Shown: positions 15,201 through 27,200 of the stretch, piece after piece
Layout of the letters: each line of letters opens with the position of its first letter
Numbering within the stretch: the first letter of the stretch is position 1
Source: Polyodon spathula
Taxonomy: Eukaryota > Chordata > Actinopteri > Acipenseriformes > Polyodontidae
Direction: 5' to 3'
NCBI RefSeq assembly: GCF_017654505.1
Contig: NC_054549.1
Location: forward strand, 26,224,147-26,288,146
DNA length: 64,000 bases
The notes under the pieces: model-generated
What the model was told of the DNA's origin: nothing
The model's input: the letters and a program-made list of their open reading frames with translations, nothing else
The model's database searches: none
Program-made: the position numbers and the translations under genes

Positions 15201-18200
15201 TTAGCTACTCACCATGGTCATGTGTGAATGCCAGTATGGAATGTTCTGTGAACTTCTGGGCCAAATCGCTGTAGCCTCCACAGTGCTCCCCTGCACCATG
15301 TGCGATGAAGACAAGTGCCCTGAAATAAAGCCAAAGCAAGACAAGTTAGCTGCTGTAAACACAGTCTGCTGAGCACCTGGACCATCTTTCCCTGCAGGCA
15401 TTTCAATCCAGGTACTGCAGTTCAGTGATGACAACAAGGATTGTACAGGTTGGTTCAATTACTGTAGTTGCAGTTTTCAATGGGAAATGTTTGATTATTT
15501 AACTAAATAAACATCCCTACTTTAAGATGCATAGTAAAACCATATAAACAATTCAACTACATTTATTAAACCATATTTTACTGTAACTATTGGTAACTTA
15601 GTTCAATCTATTTATTCATCAAAGTAAAACTGTTCATGAAGTGCACAGACTTCAGTGTGAGCGCACTATTTTTACCTGTGGTTCACGCACCTGTATTACA
15701 CTGCATAAGCGCCTGCTTTATTAAGCACAGCAGTGCAACTTTATTGTTAAGTGGAAATAACTGCTAGTTGATGTCAAATCAAAACTCTCTCGTTTCATGT
15801 GAAGGTAAGCCAAACCCTGGATGAGGGGCTGGCCTTACCAGGCAGAGCAGGCGTGGCACTCAAGCATCCCCCCCATGTGTGGAAGCTGCCTGCAAAGGGA
15901 TGGGAGGAGGCGGGGTTGGGGGGACAGCAGCACCTCCCTGTCGTATCTTACATAAGCTTCTAACAACTGCTGGAACATTGTGGGTTTGGATCACATATTT
16001 TTGAATGCATTAACAAAAACATGAATAATCTTTTCATTCCTTAATGTCGCCACCTTTATATGTCTAAGAAGCAACCTGTGATGCCAGCTTTGTACAGCCT
16101 TTTGACTTAAATCCCAAAAAGCCTGTGGACGTCTGTCTGAAAAAACCCTAGACCGTCTGTCCTCTTTTCAGCTGTGCCTGTACTCACTATAAAATGTGGA
16201 AATGGATACAAGTTATACCAGGTATTCTTTGAATCTACAATATGGAAGTGTGACAGATCGAATGATTCTTGGTGTTAGATCGCCCTCCAGACCTGCACTA
16301 TGTAAAAGGAACAGAGTACCCTTAATCAAATGGCAGGACAATTTATTCCTTAGGGTAGGTGGAATTCAGTCATTTAGGAAGGGGGCTAAGCTACGGCACC
16401 CAAGCTCAATGACTCCGACAGGAGACGGCGTGGCATCCGAGGATTGGAGGAGCGGGTGCGCTCGTTAACCTAGGGGTCATGAGCGAGGGTATATAGGGGG
16501 GCGTAGTGCAAGAGATCTGTTCCTCCATTTTCACAGAGCACTGTAATACACCACGAGCACTTCTTCACCATCACTAAGAACTGTGTTTGTGTTTAGTGTT
16601 AACTGGACTTTTTGGTTGCGGGTCAAACCCGTGGGATTTTACAAACAAAGTGATACACGCCGCTGTACTCCTTCCATCATTTATTATTTACAAGTGTTAG
16701 CCATAAGGCTTTGGACATTGCTATTTTTTTGATAAACACCCTTGCACCTGAAAATCATTGTCTGTTTGTTTTTGTATCCGTTCTGCACTGCACGCCACAG
16801 TAAGTTATGTAGTTAATTCAGCGAACAGAAAAAGTAATTCATGCTGTAACCTAATTTCTCTGCTACTGCGCAATATGCAATGCACAGCCTATGTTGTAAT
16901 ATCGTCCCCCTTTTTCAAAGGCACCCTCCTGAGTAGTGACTGGCTGCCTGTCACTGCCACACAGCTGGAGGGTTATCAGACTGTTCAGGTTCAGCAGATC
17001 ACTTTAATCATTTAGTGGCCAGTAGAAAATATTTACCCAAAGCAACACTTGAAGGAATAGCTTGCACCCTGGGGAAACAACTTCAATCACATTCTTTTCT
17101 CCATCTGTCAAGCACCGGTGGTTTTAGTGGCACAAAATGCAGGTTTAATTAAATGAAAGGTCGGAATTTCAGTACATCTTATCCTGTGTATACATGTGGT
17201 CCTGATCACAGAACATACAGCAGAGTTTGAAAGTTGTTTAATAGAAGTTCCTGAGTTCAATGAGTTAATATTTCGTGTGTAGGATGTCTTATTGTAAAAC
17301 AAATAATTTCCATTGTTGGAGCAGACACCCTACAGACAACATATTCACTTACATTTGAGCACAGCAGTCAAAAATGTCGCCCTCTGACTGTCCGTCTGCT
17401 ATAGGTTTAAAATTGATTGACAATACCTTGACACAGCTAGACACCATTATTGACACCCTCTCGAGACCAAGCGAACACCAACCACTGGATAAAACAATGA
17501 CAGAAGCTGACAGCCATGATATATAGACCATCCTCAATTTGCCACTAAAGTTCAAGCAAAAGTACATTATTATTTAAGTATCGTAAAAAAGAAAAACAAA
17601 TCTTTGCCATATTAACAATTTGTAAGGATTTTATTTTTTTTAAATAATCTGAAATTCATTCATATCTGGTAATATTTTGAGAGTAACTAACGTATTTCCA
17701 AAATATTACCTTTACATATATATAACACATTTACAGACTACAGCATCATGAACTGGAAAGACAGGTCACCCCACCTACCTATACAGCAGCTAATGATAGC
17801 AAAACCGAGAAGTGTGCTACAGTACGTGACTCAGAGATTTTGTTCCCTCCACCATTATTAAACCCCAAGCATTTTCACAGATGAATAGCTACAGGTTCAT
17901 GAATATGAATCGAACAATACTGATGCTGTTGACATACCTACTAGGAATAAACTAGTTCACTGTTGTACAAATAAATTGAATGTAAGTATTACATAGGCAG
18001 GTCAAAGCACAAGATCTCTTATACACTATATACTTACTCTTTCCATACTGGCTATCTTCTCAGTGCACGTGTGTTTCTGCACAGATAACATACATCATGA
18101 AAATATGGGAAGTAAAAGTGAAATCACACTGATGTATCTCCAATTGTATTTGTTTGTTTTTTTTCCCCCTTGGAAATTTGTGCAGTAACTTCCATTGTGA

Positions 18201-21200
18201 CAGTTCTGCTCATTTCATCTATATTGAAATAGTGCTGTGTATATCTGTGTACAATTAGAAGCTTTCTAGCACTAATCACCCTTGGATCTCAGTGCACTGC
18301 AGGCTTCAGAAGCCCTGAATTACTGCACTAGGACAGAGGTGGACCACTAAACCAAATCACACACTGCATTAACTCTACCCAAGCACACACTGCATTCATC
18401 AAGTGATGGCCCAGACTATAAAACTTACACAAGGACTTAACAATGGTTACATTTCTGTATGAGCCGGCAAAGAGCAATTGGACTAGGGCTCTTCATGATG
18501 ATGAAAATCTGAGGGGGCTCGTGACAGAGCGAATGAATCTGAGTCAACAATCTCCTTCCCGATCTGTGAGGGCACTGTATAATTGGATCAGAGTGCCATG
18601 TAATGGATGGTTTGGTAGTTCATTCCAAGGTCCGTTGGAAGCCGAAGGGGGCAGGACCATGATATCAGAAATCATTGCCTTAATGCAGTAGGCGATGTGT
18701 CAGTCACGGATTGGCGGAGACGTGATTGGCCGCACCACCAAAAGAAGCCATGACGGAGGGTGTTTAGGGGAAGTGGCCCCAGCAATCTGTTCCTTTTGAT
18801 GTGGTTACCACTAGGACTGAGAAAGAAATTGATCAGTTTGTGAATCGTGAGTGTTTAGTGTTTTGTCTGTTAACTGTCTGTGCTTGTCATTATAGAAAGC
18901 TAACCTCCAGGAGTTGTAGCTAAACCACCAGCAATTAAACCTGGACTTCACCACTGTACACGAATAAACCTGTAAACTAGCACTTTCACTAAGAGCACTC
19001 TGGAGGTGTGACCGTGTTGTGTTTGTGTGTGTCTTGTTTAGTGTATTATTATTTCGGGACTGAAGCCCATTGTTTGCCTGAGTGATACACATCATTGTGT
19101 AGAGCCAGGTATTATTATTTGTCTGCATATAAAGAGCTGCTTTTTCACCATGAATTGTCTTGAGTCTATCATTCCTGAGCACCGCATCACCACTGCACCT
19201 GTGCACTACAAACCACTTTGCCTCAGGGCTACATTTATTTCAGAAAATCTTAAAAGGGAGTTGACTTCACCAATGCTTTAAACACAGCACAGAAACCAGG
19301 ACTAGAGGACAGAGCTGGAAGTGGACTCAGGAGAGAGAGCTGGGGTCATTTCTTTACACAGAGTGAGCTGAGGGTATGAAATGGGTTACCTAGCCATGGT
19401 GTTGGTGCTGATTCCACTGGGGTCCTTTAAGTCCTGACTTGACAAAGTTTTTAAATCAATCAGCTAGAAGGAAACAGGTGAGCACAGACAGGTAGAATGG
19501 CCTCTTCTCGTTTCTATACTTCTATGTTATTAATTTTTGTTTCACATGTACACCTGCTACAGCTTCTTTGTGGTTTCCTGTTTTTTAGTAATATATATAG
19601 TATATAATAAATTAACAGACCCTCACAGTGGTGTTGTGTAATTGTGGTGGTCTGTATTGTTTGCCACAGGCAAGATCACAAGCATGATGTTTCTTGCTTC
19701 TCTCAAAAATGCAACTGAAGAGAAGGCAATTGAATATACCATATCTGGGGTGAGAAGCTAGCTCTGGATCATTATTTACAAAACCTTTTCTCTTGTAATG
19801 CTGTGCAAACAGTGGATAATAACTGTAACTTAGCTAGAGACCAGCAATCCCAAGCTAACAATGATCAGTGAAGAGGCATGTTAGATAACTGTATTTACAT
19901 GCATTATTCAGTACTATAAGTCACATCCCCACTGGAACCCATTAGCAGAGACTACACTTATAATTGTGCTGGGAGTGTAGATCTCACACTCAGAATATCA
20001 ATGACAAAGCATTCAAAATGTTTAAACCATGTCAGGTTCTATATAAACACATGAAATACATTAATATCAGCTTCGGGTCTCTCTTATTTTAGATGTAATT
20101 ACTTATAATATGCTTCGCTCACAGGACTGACACAGCAAAGAGTGTGCAAGAAATACACTCTCTGTAGCCTCTCACGGTTTTCAACCAGTCTCCACATAGC
20201 TCCCAGTGCATATTCATGTAGATTTCCCTAACACCACCCAGTTTTGCACAATTTGTCAGCAGGTGTTCAGGTCAGGTTTGAGGTGCGCCTACTCTCTCAT
20301 TTACACAGTGGTATGGGGAAGCTCTACCCATTGTCCTTCACGTCCCAAAAAAAAACACAAACAAAGGTCAGTGGGTGTCATTCGAGCCCAGCAAAGACTG
20401 GTGACTTTGCATAGCCAGTGAGTGTATGACTCACCCAGCACACCATGCAGCTGTGCTTGTAGCAGGTGAGCCCCTCGGGGACCTCTTGTGTCAGCTTCTG
20501 TCAGTGAATTATTTGGAGAGCCCTTGAAATAAGATTTGACATTACACTAATGTTTTCTATCTAGGTCATCTCCACACCCACATGTGTCAATTACGATAAT
20601 GGTTATCATTGTGATGCATGAGTTAGCCAGCACCACGCCTGCCTGACCCTCTTCTCCATCACAAGGGGTTTGTATCATCAACTGCAGATGGAGGAAACGC
20701 CTCACCTGGATTTGGAGCTGAAAGGACCCTTTTCAGTTTGTATTTGAAAGTACTGCATTTCTTTCTTCTTCATTCCACAGCTGCCTAGACATAATTTAGG
20801 CTTGCAGCATAATCTTTAATTCATTCCAATTTTAGAACAGAATGCATTTCGATGATTTTTACTGTATGACTGGCAATATGTCAGGGTAATCTTTTCCATG
20901 TGACTGCGACAGGCTGCCTTCGGTACAATCCCTGTTTAATGACAGCATTTGTTTCCTGTTCTGTGACAGTCTGTGCCAGCAACTGTCTGTCTCAGCTAAA
21001 TTCATATTAAAATGAGTTTTGACATTTAAAACTTAAAATAAAGCATCTGCTATGAAACTATGCTGCAGAAAACATTGTTGTAAAGTGTAGCAGTGAAATA
21101 TACAACACAGTTATTCAAACTCCCTGATGACATTTTTTAAAAATATAATTGGGTTTTGATTATATTAAAATACTCAATGAAAATGAAACACTGAATTCGT

Positions 21201-24200
21201 TTGGATAACTGAGTATTACATGATCAGGATTTGGATAATCGAGGGCCAGCTAACACTATTTTCCCAGGCTACGAATTTCAAAACAGTACAATAACACTAA
21301 AAAAATCCATTGATTATGGTAATAAGGTGCATTTAAATGTAGATGCTTTCATAAAATATAAAAAATTGCTAAATCCCAAACTAGTAATTTTTCAAGCTTA
21401 GATTTGCATTGATACAAAGCATTTACCTAGGAAAGGGAATATTTACACTGCACTTTCCTACCCCACCCATAAAGACAACGATGCAACAAAAACAGGATAT
21501 ATACCCTTTGGTTACAACGCAAGCATTAAAACAAGTTATGTTTCTGGTTTCAAGGTCAAAGTAACCATGTTAAACAGGAGGCAGCTTAAAGAAATAACTT
21601 TGAACAGTTTAATGCTTTCGAAAACGTGAAACTACCTTGTGCATCAATCTTTTTAGTGAAACAAAATGACGTCTACCCCTATCGATAAGCTTCCTGTTTC
21701 ATAGTCACAGCTGTAGAACTGAACTCTAGCCTTGCACACTGCAATTGACAAGAGGGGGGGACACTGCTTGTTCCATTACCAACTGTCTCCCAGATGTAAC
21801 ATTGTCTCTCCAAATGTTTGTCTTTGCTTACTACATATGCTTTTTGGTTTGTTTTCACACCTAATATGTTGTGGTGTATCAGGATGAAGAACAGTCAGTA
21901 ATGCACATATATAATTATATCGATACGGACTGCTTAAATCGTATTTTATAAATGTGCACTACGTGATTATTTAAAAAATCTGACAGATAAGCTGATGAGC
22001 ACAACCTTTTATCAGTTGCTTGCTATGATCCGCTCGGATTCGTTTTCTATCAGATCTGCTCAAATGCCCCTTGGTGTTCCTTTAGCACAAAACAATCCAG
22101 TAAGAAAGGGGGCGAGGGGGAATAACGCAGCTCTAATAGCAACAAACAAATAAATGGTTCAAGCGCAGGATACTTTAATTAAACATTGTGAAAGCACAAA
22201 GAACTAAAACACATTTAACAGAAAATAAAGTCCCTATTTAAGAAGAACCAGAGAATCAGTATTCACACAACAAAGAAACAGTGTTGCGGCAGGAGACGTG
22301 GGCTTCATCCAATTAACAATTTACAAAGCTAAAGATAAAACATGTCTCTGAAAGCCTTAGTAAATGCACTTCACATTTACTAATAAGCAGTACACTTTTT
22401 TTCAAGCAATAAACCAAGGCTACTCAGAAAAGTAAATTTGTACATGAGCTTCTAGTAACCTATCAGTACAGAACTTAAACACGTGGCAAATTTGAATATC
22501 CTGCAATATTGTGCACACGGCGAGTGCCTCTATCAATACACTGCAGAAATGCGACGACTGTTTGACATTTTTGGAAATGTACGGGTCAGTAAACTAAAAA
22601 AAAAAAAACAAATACAACCGTTTCCCAACTTGGAATGGGTATCTCCAGATAGAAATAGAGATTTAATTGACGTCATTTAAAAAGATCAGCTGATTCAGGT
22701 AAGACTATACGAACCCAAGTCCTAGTGCTTTCTTCAGTGCACCAGTTAGGAATCTTATGTTACTTTTGTATATAGTGTACTACTGCCCAAATGTGACAAT
22801 GCTGAGAACATTCAAGGGGAATATAGAGGCTGACATTGGAAACTTTCCTTAATTCCATCTCCTCTTAACCGGATTACAGGATTTAGTAAGATGCAGATCA
22901 AGCAAACCTGCTGTCTGTTTGTAGAAATTTAGAAAATCTAATTTTACAAATAATATCAACATATAGTAATGGGCTAGCACTTAACCGACAGGTTTATGAG
23001 TTCTTTCTTGAATCACTCTTCAAATAGGTATGCATAATAAATAAATCAGGAATGTTCCTTGGTAGGTCCAGCAATTCAACCAGCATTTAATATTACAATT
23101 TAAATCTCAAGCTTGTAAAAAATGCTGTTAGCAGCAAGTTCTGCAAAAGCACGAATCTTGAAAGAACGTAGGCTACGGGATGCTTCAGTTCTGATGCTAG
23201 GATTGCCGGAGCTATTGAAGGTTCTGCATGAGCTTTAGATAGGAGATTCTATTCCACATTCCACCAGCATGACTCCTGAAATGTCTTATTTTTATATAAT
23301 GACCTAGTTACTTTATTTAAACTTAAGTCCAACACATTTCTCAATTTATTACATTTAGTGTTTATATAGTTTCCCATATTACCTTTCATGTATCAGGCTT
23401 GAATTATAATCTTGGTCATGGTTACCAATGAGTTCTGGTTGCGACCTGTGTGTGCCAGGCAGTGCTATGTTATTAATACTTGTGAAACAATGTAAAAGTT
23501 CTTGAACTTCAAACAACACACACGTGGATTGTCTCTTTTTGTCTTCATATTTATATTAGAGGAAATTCCAAGAATTGCAGGTCCACTGACAACACAAACC
23601 TTTAATAACTAATGCAGGGAAACAGCAGCTCTGAACTCTGGGTCCTATTACTGAACCCCAATGTTACTGTATGCATCAAAAAGCAAGCACAGGGTATTAA
23701 ACTAGTGGTTTTACTGGGCAACAAGAGACGTGATGAAATCTACACTAGTTTTCACTCTGAACACCATGGCCCTGTCCCGAGTTCACATGCACTATATACA
23801 TTAACCCTTTCTAGGCTGGGGTTGTTTTTTCAGTTTGATTATATAACCAGGCTTTTGAATATACATTAGGCAGCATTTGTTGTCAAATTTGGTTGAAAAG
23901 CCTGTGCCAGTAGTCTGATATGCTGCAATAAATCCAAACACTCAGCTCAGTTGTAATGAGAATACATATGCCATGTAGTGTGTAGCATGACAACACAAAG
24001 TTCGGTGGAGTGGCCAACAAAATTTTAGCCGGCCAGGAAATCCAGCACACAGAACTAGTCAGAAACATGAGCAACTTATACTCTGTGTCAAGAAATGTAC
24101 AGTGGCAGACGCCAGACACAAAAATGTAAGCTTCAAATACCAAATGGGGGCTAAAACTAGAACAGGCACACCAAGAGAAAGCCCTTGTAATAGATGTGCA

Positions 24201-27200
24201 GGGAAGCAATCCAAAAGGCAAACAGAATACAAATCCAAGGAGGTGTTTGGAGTATAGTCTAATTCTGCTCATCACAGTACCAAAGGGACATTGTGGCCCT
24301 GGAGAGAGTCCAGACTAATCCCAGGTCTTAAAGGACTGAGCTATGAAAATAGACTGAAATAAATGAATCTATTTAGCCTGGATCAAAGAAGAAATGGGGA
24401 CAGGAGGCATGATTGAAGTCTTGACAGCCTTAAAATTAATTTACAAAAGTTAACCCTAACCAATACTTTAAGTGCAGCACAGAAACCAGGGCTAGAGGAC
24501 GTAGCTGGAAATTAAGTGGAGACAGACCTCGGACAGAGGGAAGGACACACAGAGAGTGGGGTGTGTATAGAAGGACCACCTAGTCATGCTGTTGAGGCTG
24601 AATCACTTGGCTCCTTTAAAACCCAACTTGACAAAGTTTTCAGATCAATCAGCTACTGGGAACCAGAGGAGCTTAGATGGGCCAAATGGCCTCTCCCCAT
24701 GTTCTTATATTCTACAATAACCTGGTACAGTAAGGCCACATCATTTTGTAAATTACAGAAAAAAAGAGGATTAATAGGGACTTTATTGGTATTGTGCTAT
24801 TGCTGCACTAGAATTAAATAACCATTGTAAGATTAGCTGTACTGGAAACCATTTTCATACTGTAAGATGATGTTAATGTTAAATCACAATATACAGGGTA
24901 GGAAGTGTTTTCCCTGGTTCTTTAAAGAGCACTGCGTGACCTACATACCATGCTGATATCAGAGAAACAGCTTAATATTCAACAACACTTTTCTTAGGGG
25001 TTTGCAAAACCAAGCATCATTAATGCATATGTTTCATTTAATACAGAATAGTTCATTAACAATCAGTCTAAATGTGTGATACTAATTTATATGTAAGAAG
25101 AATTAAACACTACAATTTTAATCACTTATGACAAGCGGAATCCCAGTCATTCACTTTGACTGGGCTCCAATGCTATCCTGCATAACATCACGTGGTACAG
25201 GGCCCACAGCACAATGATTCAGTTCAGGTCAGAAGCAACACATTACTTTTTAAATTAAAATCCAGGAGTTAAAAGAAATACCAAAACCCATGAACAAATA
25301 TTTGACATTGCTTAAGGGTACATAAGGACCTTTTTATTTTGTGTTACATGTTCCCAGGTGTTGCTACAACTGTTTACACAAGGTGTTTATACTGTTTAAT
25401 TTAAGTGTTTTTTTTTTTTTTTTTTTTTTTACATTTACACTTTTTTAGCTTTTAAATTGCATTTCCTGCCTCTGAGAACTACATTTCCCATCATCCTCCT
25501 GCTCACACATGTAACCAAGATGGATTTACCAGTGAGCAGGAGGATTATGAGAAATGTAGTTCTCAGAGGTCCATGCAGGTACATGGGAAGCAATCCTGAG
25601 GCAGAGAATGCAATTTAAAAGTTAAAAAAAAAAAAAAAAAAAAAAAGTGATGAAACTGTAAAAAAAACAAAAACAAAACACACCCCTTACTTAGTTGTAG
25701 CAATACATGGTCACATGTAACAATAAAATAAAAAGGTTCTTATATACCCTTTAAGTGCTTTGTTGTTTGTTTTTTTTGTTTTTTTTTTTGTAAAGAGTGT
25801 TTGTTTAACTACCTGAAATTGTGCATTGTGGTCTTTGTCATATTAACTATTGGCTAATGTTTATAAAATGCTTCTATTTCACCTGATTTCTTGAATTATC
25901 TTATTTTAAGTGCAGGGTGCCAATACTTTTGTCTACTGCAGTAATAGCTGGAGCTACATAGCGAATAGAGTGTAATTAAGCCTCTTTCAGACTGGCACTC
26001 TTACCCCTGTCCCGACCCGGGTTCTGGCTACCGCGGGTCACAATTCCACGTAGTGTATAACCACGTACCAAGGTCGACCCTAGCTTGGATGTGGGTTGAC
26101 ACGCTTTGACCCGGGTCGAGCAAGCAAAATACATGATGAGAGTTCGTAAGTGTAGGAAGTAACAACCAGCCATCCTGCATGGAGGGTTCACTTCACAAGA
26201 TGACTTAAAAACTGGTCCTGGGCCTGAAAACATCTGCGAGTGGCGCTGCTCAGAAGACAGTGTTTTCTCCTTTTACACCCATTGTGCACTGTAGTGAACA
26301 CTTCATATAAATTATGACAAGTGCAAACTCTGCCATTCACTTTCATTGGGATCACAGTTTCCAGTGTGTTATCTTGTGAAAAACACAATTTGGATAAACA
26401 TGCCGAACAATCCAGCCTGCTACGGTAAAGCTGATTCCATTGAAGACAGTGTAGAAGCAGCGAATACAGAAGCTGGCTTTTAAACTCCATGACCATAAAA
26501 GGAAAGTCCCCAGAACAGAAAACACTTGTGTATAACCAGAGAAAGTGTCACGTGTACAAGGAGGCAACAGTCTACAATATTCTTAACAAATCTGGAATTT
26601 ACCCTTTCACATTGTATCCACCAGGGAGATTGTCACTGTATCTCTTTGCATCCTCAGTGTACTCTTAATTAACAAGGAAATCCAATCTCCGCTTTCACAC
26701 CAAGATATTGTACAACTCACTGGTCCTGCTGAACAACATTTTTCTACAATTTAGCCTGCTGTGTACTGTAAGAGAATCTATTGTGTTTAAAGTGCATAAA
26801 GGCAGTGTTAGCTACTCTAAGCCTTTAAACCTGATTAACAAAATTCCACTCTGTAAAGTCAATACAAATAGAATAATTATGCTGCTACTGTACTTCTACA
26901 GTATTGTATTGCTGCGAGTGTGTAGTGTTTAATTGCATTTTATTCAATAAACATACTGCTGTTCTGAAATTTTAAATATATATAAAAAAAAAAAACTATT
27001 ACAAACCCCAAAATGTCAAACATGTTATATCATAGTGAAAGATCGATTCCTAAGGAAGGTAATAAAGACATTACTAAAAATAGATTCTCCCCGGCATAAA
27101 GTATATTAATGATTGTTTCATGCAAAGATATTTTGAAAACTGTAATCTAATTAGCGTCTAATCAATAAAGAAACGTATTTCACAGTTTACACTCGGGCTT

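Larger units (their letters stand above)
4451..15212 (-). other. MGLL intron, about 10.8 kb, repeat-rich
   Basis: No exon recognised. It holds four copies or pieces of a CCATAGCTGTAG-ended repeat (4700-4975, 7235-7500, 8330-8610, 8965-9225), a 45-bp minisatellite (6383-6600), an LTR-like repeat in reverse orientation (about 12395-13200) and a reverse LINE tail (about 13405-13560). A CA-type tract lies near 11461-11474. Sequence near 5165-5235 and 9380-9590 carries 'ttcatcaaaattgga'-type text seen in many dispersed vertebrate repeats. Confidence 0.7.

Noticed and set aside
18443..18691. 82-codon open frame as a small gene
   Set aside because: It overlaps the start of an LTR-like repeat and shows no recognisable domain.
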